Source: HXMU1420-13 sp034669965 (lineage in GTDB: Bacteria > Bacteroidota > Rhodothermia > Balneolales > Balneolaceae). From it: DNA of 64,000 nucleotides. The notes beneath the pieces were generated by a model. The model worked only from the letters and a program-made list of their open reading frames with translations, was not told the DNA's origin and did not search any database. Positions within the stretch are counted from its first letter, which is position 1; every line of letters starts with the position of its first letter. Location: contig JAXMOK010000007.1 of the NCBI GenBank assembly GCA_034669965.1, forward strand, positions 76,202 through 140,201. Direction: 5' to 3'. Positions 26,115-34,899 of the stretch are shown here, piece after piece. The position numbers and the translations under genes were made by a program.

Positions 26115-27182
26115 TCACTCCAACTCCAGAAGCCACCCCGAAATCTCTTCCAAAAATCCATCCACAAACTCCTTTGGCAAGGTGGCGTATTCGGTTACAA
26201 ACCCTGTGTTTGCGGGTTGGAATAAGTGATTAGCTTTCGGGAAGTTTTTGTTGGTGCAGTTCATTCGATCGTTTTCGCAAACTTCCACAAAAACGGTTTC
26301 ATTTTGAACCGGGGTTACTTGAGTGTCTTTTCCGCCAAACAATGCTAGAATTGGAATTTCTAATCCGTCCAAATCATCGACCGGATCGTAATGCAGCAAC
26401 GATCGCATTTGAGCACTTTGCAGAGGTGTAACCTGCGCACTGAACTGAGCATTCGAAAAAGCTTCAACATCTACAATGTACTGCCGCTGATTCTCGGGTA
26501 ATTTTGCCACTTCACTTTCAATCAGCTTTTGATACTCCACTTTCAGCTCGTCCCAGCCTTCATTTTTCCGAGCAGTCTCGTATGCGAGTTCTTGGAATTC
26601 TAAAACAGGCTGTATGTCATCTTCGGTTTTTCCTGCAGCTTTTTGCATAATGATGACCTGCTCGTTGATCACCTCTTTCAACGGAACCATGGTACTTGCC
26701 ATCAACACCATCGCTGAGATCCGATCGTCGTTGGCTGCCAATCGAGTGGATACGATCCCTCCTTGGGAGTGTCCAAACAGGATAAATTCATCAAACAATG
26801 TCTCTGATTGAAACTGAAAATAATCCATGATGGCTTTCACGTCATTGGCAAGATCATCAAGCGTAGCGGACGAAAAATCGCCGGTTGAGGTTCCCATTTG
26901 GCGATCATCATACCGGAAACTTGCGATGCCTTCCCCCTTTAAATGCTCGGCAACCAACTTAAAAGGTTTGAATCCTAGTATGGTTTCATCTCGATCTTGG
27001 GCTCCACTTCCTGTAATCATAATTACTAAAGGTGCACCTTTTTGATGAGCATCGGGTAGCTCCAAAGTTCCTCCGATTTCCAAATCACCATGCGGGATGA
27101 CGAGTTCTTGAGCGCTTGATTGTGTGTTGATCATCGCCACAAAAAATAAAAAAGTAAGAAATTTGAGATTTACTGGTTTCAT
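26115..27182 (-). CDS. Secreted alpha/beta hydrolase
   Basis: 355 residues. The ATG at 27182 gives a signal peptide (MKPVNLKFLTFLFFVAMINTQSSAQ); a longer frame upstream lies inside the sdpI gene and is not used. The fold has the oxyanion loop MITGSGAQDRDE, the nucleophile elbow FGHSQGG, an acidic residue in ALFGGKDTQV and a histidine in KANHLFQP. It belongs to the peptidase/esterase-like hydrolases with S9-type architecture that are often annotated as acyl-CoA thioesterase-like. It overlaps sdpI by four bases (ATGA), so it is the third gene of the sdpR-sdpI operon and its job is likely linked to the same stress. Confidence 0.82.
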   Translation of the reverse strand: MKPVNLKFLTFLFFVAMINTQSSAQELVIPHGDLEIGGTLELPDAHQKGAPLVIMITGSGAQDRDETILGFKPFKLVAEHLKGEGIASFRYDDRQMGTSTGDFSSATLDDLANDVKAIMDYFQFQSETLFDEFILFGHSQGGIVSTRLAANDDRISAMVLMASTMVPLKEVINEQVIIMQKAAGKTEDDIQPVLEFQELAYETARKNEGWDELKVEYQKLIESEVAKLPENQRQYIVDVEAFSNAQFSAQVTPLQSAQMRSLLHYDPVDDLDGLEIPILALFGGKDTQVTPVQNETVFVEVCENDRMNCTNKNFPKANHLFQPANTGFVTEYATLPKEFVDGFLEEISGWLLELE

Positions 27183-27841
27183 GAGGATTGAGTTTCTAGC
27201 TGTTGAAAGATTACATACGAATATATAATAGGGACGAAAACAAGAACGGCAGTCACTACTCCAAAAATACTCCAATATGCCACTGCGTTTGAAATCGTTA
27301 GCGGCGCGATGATCATTATTAGCGCTCCTACTGTCCACACTTTTGCGGTTAATCGATGCGTGCGTTTCCAAACTTCTTCGTTTTCGAGTGTCCAAGGTGT
27401 TTTCACACCTATAAAATAGTTCTGTTTAAGTGATTGCATATAGTTGCCTAATACTAGAAACAACATCCCCACCCCAAGTTGAATGTAGATACTGAAATTG
27501 ATATCGGTTCCCAGCGACTCAACCATGATGAAAACGTACATAAACACCATAAACATGCTCGTGATTGTGCGGATTGCAGCGATCGGTTTTTGTGCCGCTT
27601 CAATTCTTTTTTTCGGATCGATCTTGGGTAGAAATACGAGCAGTAAATAAGTTCCGAGACCTAAAGCCGGAAACATAAATGCATTTACCCATTTTGGCCC
27701 CCAATCATCCGCCTCGCCCTGCATGTTAAAATGCGTAGGAACCTGATCGGGGAGTTCATCCCAGATGTACATTGAAAATGCAAAAGGAAGTAGTAATAGA
27801 AACACTACATACCATTCTTTTTTAATTGTTTGAAGTACCAT
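27179..27841 (-). CDS. SdpI/DUF1648-family membrane protein
   Basis: 220 residues with about six membrane helices. The N-terminus has the DUF1648 signature WDELPDQVPTHFNMQGEADDWGPK, and the C-terminal half has the SdpI motif NYFIGVKTPWTLENEEVWKRTHR. In Bacillus subtilis SdpI gives immunity to the SdpC killing peptide and signals through SdpR. Here no SdpC-like toxin gene is seen nearby. The gene directly follows an SdpR-like regulator (3-base gap) and overlaps the hydrolase gene downstream. The family is widespread in Bacteroidota without the toxin, so a general envelope-stress role is equally likely. Confidence 0.85.
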   Translation of the reverse strand: MVLQTIKKEWYVVFLLLLPFAFSMYIWDELPDQVPTHFNMQGEADDWGPKWVNAFMFPALGLGTYLLLVFLPKIDPKKRIEAAQKPIAAIRTITSMFMVFMYVFIMVESLGTDINFSIYIQLGVGMLFLVLGNYMQSLKQNYFIGVKTPWTLENEEVWKRTHRLTAKVWTVGALIMIIAPLTISNAVAYWSIFGVVTAVLVFVPIIYSYVIFQQLETQSS

Positions 27842-27844
27842 AGC

Positions 27845-28108
27845 TCACGAATTTGAGTTTAATAAATTGAACAACCATTGGGTAGCTTCTTCAAGCACGG
27901 TAGTATCCAACGAGTAAGTGATAAACTGCCCATCTCGCTCGGTAGTAACCAATTTCGCCTGCTTCAATATGTCGAGATGATGCGAAATGCTCGGCTTCGA
28001 AATATCGAAGGCATCCGCGATCTCACCGGCTGTCAGGTCTTTTTCTTTCAACAGATCGAGAATCTGCCGCCGGGTTGGATCATTAAGTGCTTTAAAAAGA
28101 CTATTCAT
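27845..28108 (-). CDS. SdpR-like ArsR-family autorepressor
   Basis: 87 residues, one winged helix-turn-helix. The start MNSLFKALNDPTRRQILDLLK and the segment DLTAGEIADAFDISKPSISHHLDIL match the SdpR family almost word for word. There are no cysteine-rich metal sites typical of ArsR/SmtB sensors. In B. subtilis SdpR represses its own sdpRI operon and is titrated to the membrane by SdpI when the toxin is bound. First gene of a three-gene operon; a palindrome between the promoter and its start is the likely operator. Confidence 0.88.
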   Translation of the reverse strand: MNSLFKALNDPTRRQILDLLKEKDLTAGEIADAFDISKPSISHHLDILKQAKLVTTERDGQFITYSLDTTVLEEATQWLFNLLNSNS

Positions 28109-28116
28109 TTAGATAA

Positions 28117-28159
28117 TTAGATAAGTGTCTAAATATAATATCCAAAACGGAAGAATCAA
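28117..28159 (-). promoter_or_regulatory. Predicted promoter and operator of the sdpR operon
   Basis: On the minus strand TTGATT (28159-28154) and TATATT (28137-28132) are 16 bases apart, a sigma70-like pair. It partly overlaps the palindrome TTAGACACTTATCTAA (28132-28117), 9 bases before the ATG, which would suit binding of the repressor and autoregulation. Prediction from sequence only. Confidence 0.5.
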
Positions 28160-28335
28160 TAAAAGGTTTCATTTGCGAGGAATACCATGAACGAAGTGAA
28201 TGATTCCGAAGCAATCTCAGAATATTAGGTTAAAAATGAACTCTTGAGATCACTTCTCCCGCCTCCTTCGGCAAGCTCAGGAACTGGCGGGATCGTGAAT
28301 GGAAAAATAATAGTCACTGACAATCCTTGAATTCG

Positions 28336-28421
28336 CAGGGTTAAAACCCATGCTTGTTTATGATTTTTGTAGAACCACAGTCATAATCAAGAAGGGACTT
28401 TAGTCCGATATTACAGCCCTG
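28336..28421. repeat. REP-like inverted pair (BIME-like), first copy
   Basis: Left element: hairpin GGGTTAAAACCC then TGCTTGTTTATGA. Right element in opposite orientation: TCATAATCAAG then GGGACTTTAGTCC. The two elements share the layout of a small hairpin followed by a conserved TTGATTATGA-like tail, like bacterial REP pairs mobilised by RAYT-type enzymes. No RAYT gene is in the window. Confidence 0.7.
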
Positions 28422-28607
28422 CTCCAAATTGTAAGTATTCCCATTTAAATAGGTTCATTTAAAAGAAAATCTATTTCCATTTGCGAGGAGCCCGCGACGA
28501 AGCAATCTCAGGATATCTAGTTCTAATTAAACTCTTGAGATCACTTCACTCCGTTCGTGAATTGGGTATTTATAAATAAGTTTGGGCACTCTTAATCCAT
28601 AATTCCA

Positions 28608-28693
28608 CAGGGTTAAAACCCTTGCTTGTTTATGATCTTGGTTGAACCACAGTCATAATCAAGAAGGGACTTTAGTCCCATATTACAGCCCTG
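28608..28693. repeat. REP-like inverted pair (BIME-like), second copy
   Basis: Near-identical to 28336-28421. Here the right hairpin is complete (GGGACTTTAGTCCC), and the pair is framed by CAGGG on the left and CCCTG on the right, so that the entire 86 bases can fold as one long arm. Confidence 0.7.
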
Positions 28694-28838
28694 CTCCAAA
28701 TTGTAAGTATTCCCATTAAATAGGTTCATTTAAACGAAAATCTATTTCCATTTGCGTGGAGCCTGCGACCAAGCAAGCTCAGGATATCTAGTTCTAATTA
28801 AACTCTTGAGATCACTTCGCTCCGCTCGTGAATGGGTA

Positions 28839-29225
28839 TTAATCTAAATCCCGGAGGTGAATATTCAATGCTTTTACACTGATTTGAATTTCGATCATCA
28901 TCATCCCTAAAGAAATCAGCAATAAAATCAGACTTAAGCCAAATAGGATTTTCCCAAGGACTATCCATCCGGCAAATAAAGCAACCATACAAAAAACGGA
29001 TAGAAATAGTGACCCTATGCCTAGCAATTGCATGTTTTTGATCAAACCAACTCGCTTATGCAGATTTTCGATTTGAGCTTTGGCTCCCTTATCGCCCGTT
29101 TCCTTGTAGCGACCGTGTAAAGTTCTGATCAGATTAGCCAGCGATAGAAATCGATTGGTATAGGCAAGTAATAACAATGAGATTGCCGAGAAAAGTAGTC
29201 CGGGTGTAGTAAGGTTGAGTTCCAT
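28839..29225 (-). CDS. DUF2721-family membrane protein
   Basis: 128 residues with an N-terminal helix, a soluble charged stretch of about 40 residues (RYKETGDKGAKAQIENLHKR) and two or three closely spaced C-terminal helices, the pattern of DUF2721 proteins. Function unknown. The stop of the upstream glycosyltransferase gene lies 3 bases before its ATG, so both are co-transcribed. Confidence 0.75.
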   Translation of the reverse strand: MELNLTTPGLLFSAISLLLLAYTNRFLSLANLIRTLHGRYKETGDKGAKAQIENLHKRVGLIKNMQLLGIGSLFLSVFCMVALFAGWIVLGKILFGLSLILLLISLGMMMIEIQISVKALNIHLRDLD

Positions 29226-29228
29226 TTC

Positions 29229-30746
29229 TTATTTGTAATAAAGTTTCCAAATACTTGCTGATCCGGCTCCTGCTTCAAATTGCATCCGTAGAAAATCGTG
29301 CGCCGAAGCTTTTTGCATTTGATACGGTTCATAGAAGAAAACGGGGACAAACGTGATGCCATTTTTTTCAAAAGTGGACGAACCCATCAATTCCGGATAC
29401 CATTGATAGGAGGTTGTAAACGGTGCAGGAAATACAGTAAGATAATCAATGTTAGAATCCATCAACTTTTTCTCAATTTTATTCTTACTCGATACTTCAG
29501 CAATATTCAATAGATTGGAGGATTTAAATTGGCGAATGCCTAAATCCGACAAAACTATACTTACCGCATTATCTGACCATATGGTATCCGAATCGCTTAA
29601 ATTTTCATGCATCCAAACTCCCATATCAATTCTCGGCTGCAAATTATACTGTCGGTAATAGGGTATTATTAATTGAAACAGACTAATTACTGTTATAACC
29701 AACACCAATCGCTTTGAAATAAACGGTCGGAAGTAACCTTGGCCCCAAAGCATACAAAACCAAATGATTGTGATAGGTAAAATCATCACTAAATACCTGG
29801 GATCGGGATAAACGATAACGTTGGTTTGGGCGTAGGCAAAAAATACTAATCCCCCAAGAATCACGCTTCCCATTAACATACTCAATGAATAGTCTTTATG
29901 TTGGATATTTACTTTTTTGAGCCAAATTAGTGCGAAAAACAGAGGAAATACCTGAAGTATGGCTAGCATTGGTAAAAGTAAAAACCGAAAGAATACATTT
30001 GCCCCCTCTGCATAATAGGTGGTACTGTGTGTGGTTGATTCAATACGCATCCAAAGCCAAGTTAAAAAATCACCGGTGTTGATATAACTCCACCAACTCC
30101 AGATTGACAAACCTACAACTACCCCGGCTATGGTAGCAACTAATGCCTTCTTTTTTGAAACTCTGATTAGATATAATGTAGAAATCCCTAGGAAAAAGGC
30201 TAATTCATAGCGTGTTAGGGAAGCTAGAAATGCAGTTATAAAAATGAGGACTACTCGATTTTTGTCAACTCCAATCACCCAAGCAAGTAACAGCAATGCA
30301 CCAAACCCTTCGGCCATATTCATGTAGCTAAACACAATCAAATAGGGTGTAAGTGCTAGTAATATCCCTACTATTAGAGCAATTCTATTCCCTCTGATAT
30401 CTCGTACAAACCAAGTTCCAAAACCAACTATAAATACACCTAGTACTGAATTAATGATATTTAGCGTGATAAGTTTTGCTGATCCGGTAATCCAAAATAT
30501 CAAACTTCCCCAATATCGAAAGGCGGGCAACCAGGTAAGTTCACGATCTTTAAAATCGGAGTAAACCCATCCATTATCTAAAGTGAGTTTACTCATTATT
30601 AAATTATGATGAGAATCGCCCCAATAATCTTGAAATCCTAGAAGAAGAGCCAACGCTCTTATAAAAATGGCAATTAGAACAGACGTAAAAACAGGACGAG
30701 CTTCCAGTTCTTTCAACCAGAAGCTCGTTAAATCGGTTGATTTCAT
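29229..30746 (-). CDS. Multi-spanning membrane glycosyltransferase (GT-C, family 39/83-like)
   Basis: 505 residues with about ten membrane helices. A short cytosolic start is followed by the first loop that contains acidic residues (FQDYWGDSHHNLI, then YSDFKDRELTWLP), the usual place for the catalytic Asp of polyprenyl-phosphate-sugar-dependent GT-C enzymes such as ArnT or PMT. A C-terminal soluble part (from about residue 385) follows. It likely transfers a sugar from a polyprenyl-phosphate donor to an envelope glycan or protein on the outer face of the inner membrane. DUF2721 gene follows directly. Confidence 0.75.
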   Translation of the reverse strand: MKSTDLTSFWLKELEARPVFTSVLIAIFIRALALLLGFQDYWGDSHHNLIMSKLTLDNGWVYSDFKDRELTWLPAFRYWGSLIFWITGSAKLITLNIINSVLGVFIVGFGTWFVRDIRGNRIALIVGILLALTPYLIVFSYMNMAEGFGALLLLAWVIGVDKNRVVLIFITAFLASLTRYELAFFLGISTLYLIRVSKKKALVATIAGVVVGLSIWSWWSYINTGDFLTWLWMRIESTTHSTTYYAEGANVFFRFLLLPMLAILQVFPLFFALIWLKKVNIQHKDYSLSMLMGSVILGGLVFFAYAQTNVIVYPDPRYLVMILPITIIWFCMLWGQGYFRPFISKRLVLVITVISLFQLIIPYYRQYNLQPRIDMGVWMHENLSDSDTIWSDNAVSIVLSDLGIRQFKSSNLLNIAEVSSKNKIEKKLMDSNIDYLTVFPAPFTTSYQWYPELMGSSTFEKNGITFVPVFFYEPYQMQKASAHDFLRMQFEAGAGSASIWKLYYK

Positions 30747-30788
30747 ACTGTAAAGCTAAGCCGAAATCGTGAAAAAGAGTAGAGCGAT

Positions 30789-31316
30789 TTAATTCTCCTG
30801 AATCCCAATTACCCCACAACCGATGCGAGGTCCTGCCGCTCCGGATGGCTGCGATTCCAAATCATCTTCACCACCATGAACAATTACTCCACGTCCTATA
30901 ATTTGCTCTAATTTGATGGTGTTATCAACATATTCCAAAATTGCCGTTCCGTCTTCTGCTGTAATATTTCCTAGATCACCCATATGCCTGTCCATTGCTT
31001 CCGGACCGGCATGCATGTTTTCATTCGGATTAAAATGCCCGCCAGCTGAAGTTCCGTCATCGGCGGTACAATCGCCAAACTGATGGATGTGAAAACCATG
31101 TTTGGTTCCGGTCAGACCATTAATTTCTGCTTTTACCAATACACCCGTTTCTGTTTTTTCGAAATGTACTATTCCGGTTACATCACTTCCGTTTTTGGGA
31201 TGTACCACGGCTGTAGCCCGTTCGATTACAGGTGATTCAATTATTTCTTCTACGTTTGGTTGTGCGCAAGCGCCTACTATGATGATGGAAGTAAAAATTG
31301 CAATCAACTTTTTCAT
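30789..31316 (-). CDS. sodC: Cu/Zn superoxide dismutase lipoprotein
   Basis: 175 residues. The lipoprotein signal ends IVGAC, so Cys17 is probably lipidated, and the enzyme sits in the periplasm. Metal ligands appear in the order GFHIHQFGDC (Cu ligands), GGHFNPNENMHAGP and RHMGDLGN (Zn/Cu), then VIVHGGEDDL. The two structural cysteines (DCT and GCGVIG) can form the family disulfide. It dismutates superoxide to oxygen and hydrogen peroxide. It lies between unrelated genes and looks monocistronic. Confidence 0.93.
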   Translation of the reverse strand: MKKLIAIFTSIIIVGACAQPNVEEIIESPVIERATAVVHPKNGSDVTGIVHFEKTETGVLVKAEINGLTGTKHGFHIHQFGDCTADDGTSAGGHFNPNENMHAGPEAMDRHMGDLGNITAEDGTAILEYVDNTIKLEQIIGRGVIVHGGEDDLESQPSGAAGPRIGCGVIGIQEN

Positions 31317-31349
31317 AAATCCTTATTCTTGATGTTAGTATTCTATTTA

Positions 31350-32621
31350 TTAAAGTGCTTTCCGGCGTAATTCGTTCAGCTTTTCGATCCCATCCATGAA
31401 CGATTGATATTCGTCAGGGCTGCTTTTTTTCAAATCTTTAAGTCGCCTTTTTGTGAGAGATTCCCTTAGAAAAAGGTTAGCCGTTTTAAAGAACATAGAA
31501 CTTAACACACTTACACCCAGATAGATCAGAATATACCCGGATTCAACTCCGCTAAGCCATAAAATTAGTGAAACTAACGCCCAAAAAGCCGGAAAAAACA
31601 TCAGACCCATCACAAACTTAATAGACGCATCAAAGGCTTTATCTTTTATTTTTTCGTTAACCATTTTGCGAATCGGCAGATACGGGGCAATATTATTTAC
31701 CCAACTGAACAGATAAATTGGTGCCAACAATAGCAAAAAAGCCCAGGGCTTCTTTCGCCCATTTATGGTTTTGATCGATATATCATACTTGTTGCTTATT
31801 TCAACTACTCGCTTTCCGGCCTCAATTTCCTCATCCGAAATAACCGCTGCCACTTTCTCCACATTTATATTGACGATTTCCGGATCTAGGTAATTTTCAA
31901 CCTCATTTTCCAATTCAGTTAATACCACTTGCATCGCCGGATAATGGTCCAGGTTTGGAACATGCATTGCTACTTTTTTCATGGCGGATGCCACATCATT
32001 TTTTAGCTGATTGGCGGCCTTACGTTCATCCTGCTCAAACAACTCCTGATAATTTTTCATCGGAATTGGCTCGCCCCAAACCACTTTCACCTTATTTCGT
32101 GATCGCCGATGCTCAGTGTAATTAACACCCACCGGCACCATTTGAAGATCCATCTCCCAATTACTTTTCACCTCGGCATCGAAAGCAATTCTGGTAAACC
32201 CTTTGCTAAGCGGACGTACTCTACGACGTAAATCATGATTGGCTTCCGGGAAAATGAGAATTGGATACCCCTTTTTCAGGTACTCCACACATTCGTCGAA
32301 AATCGCATTATTTTTGCTTACCGAGCTTAACCCGTCTCGAACCCTATAAACAGGCAAGAGATTCAGGCTCCTTAAAAACCAGTTCATAAACGGAGTTGAG
32401 AAAGCTTTGGCTCGAGTTAGGAAAAAGATAAAGCCCGGCATATGCGAACACACCACCAATGCATCCATAAATGAATTTTGATGATTCGGAAGGATAATAA
32501 ATGGTTTGTCTTTCGGGATATTTTCCTTGTTTACAATATCAATGTCCTGATAAAAAAACTGCAATCCCGTTTTTGTGATGCCTATTCGAAATAAATTGTA
32601 CCAGAGATAATTTTTACGCAT
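31350..32621 (-). CDS. PlsC-like lysophospholipid/glycerol-phosphate acyltransferase
   Basis: 423 residues. The acyltransferase part has the catalytic NHQNSFMDA motif (His and Asp), a YRVRDG segment, and the FPEANHDLRRRVRPLSKG motif. The long C-terminal half has three hydrophobic segments from about residue 300, typical of the larger Bacteroidota members. Likely acylates lysophosphatidate or a related lipid at the inner membrane. Its ATG overlaps the end of the transporter gene by eight bases, so expression is coupled. Confidence 0.82.
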   Translation of the reverse strand: MRKNYLWYNLFRIGITKTGLQFFYQDIDIVNKENIPKDKPFIILPNHQNSFMDALVVCSHMPGFIFFLTRAKAFSTPFMNWFLRSLNLLPVYRVRDGLSSVSKNNAIFDECVEYLKKGYPILIFPEANHDLRRRVRPLSKGFTRIAFDAEVKSNWEMDLQMVPVGVNYTEHRRSRNKVKVVWGEPIPMKNYQELFEQDERKAANQLKNDVASAMKKVAMHVPNLDHYPAMQVVLTELENEVENYLDPEIVNINVEKVAAVISDEEIEAGKRVVEISNKYDISIKTINGRKKPWAFLLLLAPIYLFSWVNNIAPYLPIRKMVNEKIKDKAFDASIKFVMGLMFFPAFWALVSLILWLSGVESGYILIYLGVSVLSSMFFKTANLFLRESLTKRRLKDLKKSSPDEYQSFMDGIEKLNELRRKAL

Positions 32622-33537
32622 TTGAAAATACTTTTTGAATACTTGCCTTGCCGATCGACCAATACCAACCGATCGAAAAACCCATAATTATGTGCCAAAT
32701 ACCCCACCAGGCAGCGATTAACGCCATCCCACCTAATCCTTCAAAGAAGTTGAAAATCAACAACAAACCTAGCCCCGAATTCTGAATCCCCGTTTCAATG
32801 GCAATCGACTTCCGATCATTAAATGAAAGTTTCATTATCGAAGCGATTGCAAAGCCCCCCGTTAGTGCCAATGCATTGTGGATGAAAACGTAGCCAACCA
32901 CGTACTCTACATTATTCATGAAATTATCGAGGTTCATCGAAAAAGCGATCAAGATAAATGCTGCGAAAAAAATAACCCCAAAGCCTTTGATCCACTTTGT
33001 GAGTTTGAGAGCTAAATCAGCTTTAAAATGACGAACCAGCATCCCTAAAATGAGTGGAATTCCTAGAATAATCACCACAATTTTGAACACTTCATAAATA
33101 TCGAGGCTCACTTCTCGGAGAATTTCATTCGTCGGACCATACAAACTTGCCCAAATCGTAAAATTGAGAGGTGTTGCAAAAATGGCAAGTAATGTCGCGA
33201 TGGCCGTCATACTAACTGAAAGAGCGATATTTCCCCCGGCCAATTGCGAAAAGAAGTTCGAAATATTCCCACCCGGACAAGCAGCCACCATCATCATGCC
33301 TAAAGCAAGCGATGGATGCGGCTCCGTGATTATCACCACTAAAAATGTGATCGCCGGAAGAAACACAAACTGAGAAAATACGCCAGCGATGGTTGATTTC
33401 GGATTCTTAGCCAAGTCCTTGAAATCCTGAATGGTAAGCTCCATGGCTACTCCAAACATGATGAAAAACAGGGATGCATTCATCACCATGAGTCCATCAT
33501 TATTCAAATTTAGTTGAAGAGCGTCAATTTCTGGCAT
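32614..33537 (-). CDS. Bile acid:sodium symporter (BASS) family transporter
   Basis: 307 residues with about nine to ten membrane helices. Family signatures are visible: NASLFFIMFGVAMEL near the N-terminus, AACPGGNISNFFSQLAGG in the first repeat and IETGIQNSGLGLLLIF in the second, which form the sodium and substrate sites of the inverted repeat fold. Substrates in bacteria are often organic anions such as pantoate; the true substrate here is unknown. Coupled to the acyltransferase gene by an eight-base overlap. Confidence 0.87.
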   Translation of the reverse strand: MPEIDALQLNLNNDGLMVMNASLFFIMFGVAMELTIQDFKDLAKNPKSTIAGVFSQFVFLPAITFLVVIITEPHPSLALGMMMVAACPGGNISNFFSQLAGGNIALSVSMTAIATLLAIFATPLNFTIWASLYGPTNEILREVSLDIYEVFKIVVIILGIPLILGMLVRHFKADLALKLTKWIKGFGVIFFAAFILIAFSMNLDNFMNNVEYVVGYVFIHNALALTGGFAIASIMKLSFNDRKSIAIETGIQNSGLGLLLIFNFFEGLGGMALIAAWWGIWHIIMGFSIGWYWSIGKASIQKVFSNA

Positions 33538-33619
33538 GCGTTGAATGTAGGAATTTTGAATAATGAATTATGAATTGATTTCGAACTTATTCACACTTCA
33601 AAATCCTTAATCATCCATC

Positions 33620-34603
33620 TCATATTGAGGCAAAGGGCTTCATTGCGAGATCATCAAACTTGCCTAAATCTGCTCTCATCTTTCCGGTGATGGCAATCAT
33701 AGCGGCATTATCTGTGCAGAAGGTGATATGTGGGATATGAAGCCTTAGACTTTCCACATTTGCCATATTTTGAGCTTTTTCGCGTAACATTGAGTTTGCA
33801 GATACCCCACCAGCGATGGCCACCGATTTTACTCCCGTCTGTTGCACTGCTCGTTTCATTTTTTTGATAAGAACTTCAGAAATTGCTTCCGAAATACTAG
33901 CGCAAACATCATTCAGATGCTCTTCTTTCCAGTCTTCAGATTTATCTTGCAGGTAATACAAAGCACTGGTTTTTAAGCCCGAGAAGCTGAAATCGAGTCC
34001 TTCTCTTAGCAATGCTTGTGGAAATTTGTGGAACTTCGGATTTCCTTCTTTCGACAGTTTATCCATCACCGGTCCAGCCGGATATGGGAGTCCTAAAATC
34101 TTCCCAATTTTATCGAAGGCTTCGCCGGCAGCGTCATCGCGGGTTGTGCCTAAAATTTCGTGATCGAATGGCGCTTTAACATGAACTAATTGGGTGTGTC
34201 CACCGGAAACGGTCAGGCAGACAAATGGAAACTTAGGCGCTTCATCAATAAAATTGGCGTAAATGTGCGCATCCATGTGATTAACACCTACAATCGGCTT
34301 CTTTTTGGATAATGCGAGTCCTTTCGCAAAGCACAAACCTACCAACAGCGACCCCATCAAACCCGGACCTTGAGTCACAGCAATCAAGTCGATATCGTCC
34401 ATCGAAGTATCGGCTTCTTTCAATGCCTGAGCTACTGTTTGGGTGATGGTTTTTTGATGCGCACGCGATGCCAACTCCGGCACCACACCCCCAAATTTGA
34501 TGTGTATCGACTGCGAAGCAATCACATTAGATTGCACGCCATCATCCGTTAAAACCGCAGCTGAGGTATCGTCGCAAGACGATTCAATTCCTAGAATTTT
34601 CAT
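33620..34603 (-). CDS. tsaD: tRNA N6-adenosine threonylcarbamoyltransferase
   Basis: 327 residues. Kae1/TsaD family: N-terminal ILGIESSCDDTSAAVL, nucleotide segment TQGPGLMGSLLVGLCFAKGLAL, metal-binding histidines in GVNHMDAHIYANF, GGHTQLVHV, and AGGVSANSMLRE near the C-terminus. With TsaB, TsaC and TsaE it makes t6A37 in tRNAs that read ANN codons. No other tsa gene is adjacent. The start at the ATG gives the family-standard N-terminus. Confidence 0.96.
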   Translation of the reverse strand: MKILGIESSCDDTSAAVLTDDGVQSNVIASQSIHIKFGGVVPELASRAHQKTITQTVAQALKEADTSMDDIDLIAVTQGPGLMGSLLVGLCFAKGLALSKKKPIVGVNHMDAHIYANFIDEAPKFPFVCLTVSGGHTQLVHVKAPFDHEILGTTRDDAAGEAFDKIGKILGLPYPAGPVMDKLSKEGNPKFHKFPQALLREGLDFSFSGLKTSALYYLQDKSEDWKEEHLNDVCASISEAISEVLIKKMKRAVQQTGVKSVAIAGGVSANSMLREKAQNMANVESLRLHIPHITFCTDNAAMIAITGKMRADLGKFDDLAMKPFASI

Positions 34604-34695
34604 GGGTTGAAGATACAGGCATTTTCATTTAGAATCTTGTTTTGCAGAGCGGTCTTTTACTGATGAAGGTCATCCCTCGACAGGCTCGGGATTCT

Positions 34696-34743
34696 GGAAC
34701 AGAGGAACAGAGGAACAGAGGAACAGAGGAACAGAGGAACAGA
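34696..34743 (+). repeat. Octamer tandem repeat (GGAACAGA)n
   Basis: Six perfect head-to-tail copies of GGAACAGA, followed by the partial GGAAGA. Intergenic simple-sequence tract. The same words occur in the spacer near 37005 as CTCTGTTCC, suggesting that the unit is drawn from a common intergenic motif. Confidence 0.95.
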
Positions 34744-34865
34744 GGAAGATGCTTTTTTCGATAAGATAAATCACATATTTCATTGATTCTTCTATACTAT
34801 TGTCATTTCGAACGGAGTGAGAAATATGTGAATTTTGTGAAGAATGCAACCGCGAGTTCCAAACC

Positions 34866-34899
34866 AAAAAAAAGCCCTCACACTTTGTATGAGGGCTTT
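34866..34899 (-). terminator. Rho-independent terminator of dnaK
   Basis: On the minus strand AAAGCCCTCATAC and GTGTGAGGGCTTT form a long stem around a short AAA loop, and a run of T residues follows. It lies ~40 bases after the dnaK stop. Confidence 0.92.

Larger units (their letters stand above)
28168..28837 (+). repeat. Tandem array of a ~272-bp composite repeat
   Basis: Each unit has two parts. Part one starts CATTTGCGAGGA, has GAAGCAATCTCAG and CTTGAGATCACTTC as near-inverted arms, and occurs at about 28168, 28477 and 28749. Part two is a head-to-head pair of hairpins GGGTTAAAACCC and GGGACTTTAGTCCC, each next to the word TTGWTTATGA or its complement (first pair 28336-28421, second 28608-28693). 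The distance between the two GGGTTAAAACCC copies is 272 bases. Part one also occurs alone at 39545-39656. Confidence 0.85.
28109..28838. other. 730-base repeat-filled spacer between sdpR and the DUF2721 gene
   Basis: No gene was found. Beyond the operon promoter, nearly the whole spacer consists of three tandem copies (the third partial) of a ~272-bp unit with REP-like hairpin pairs in the first two. Confidence 0.8.

Noticed and set aside
27183..27395. N-terminal extension of the secreted hydrolase
   Set aside because: It lies inside the sdpI gene in another frame; the ATG at 27182 gives a clean signal peptide and an ATGA overlap.
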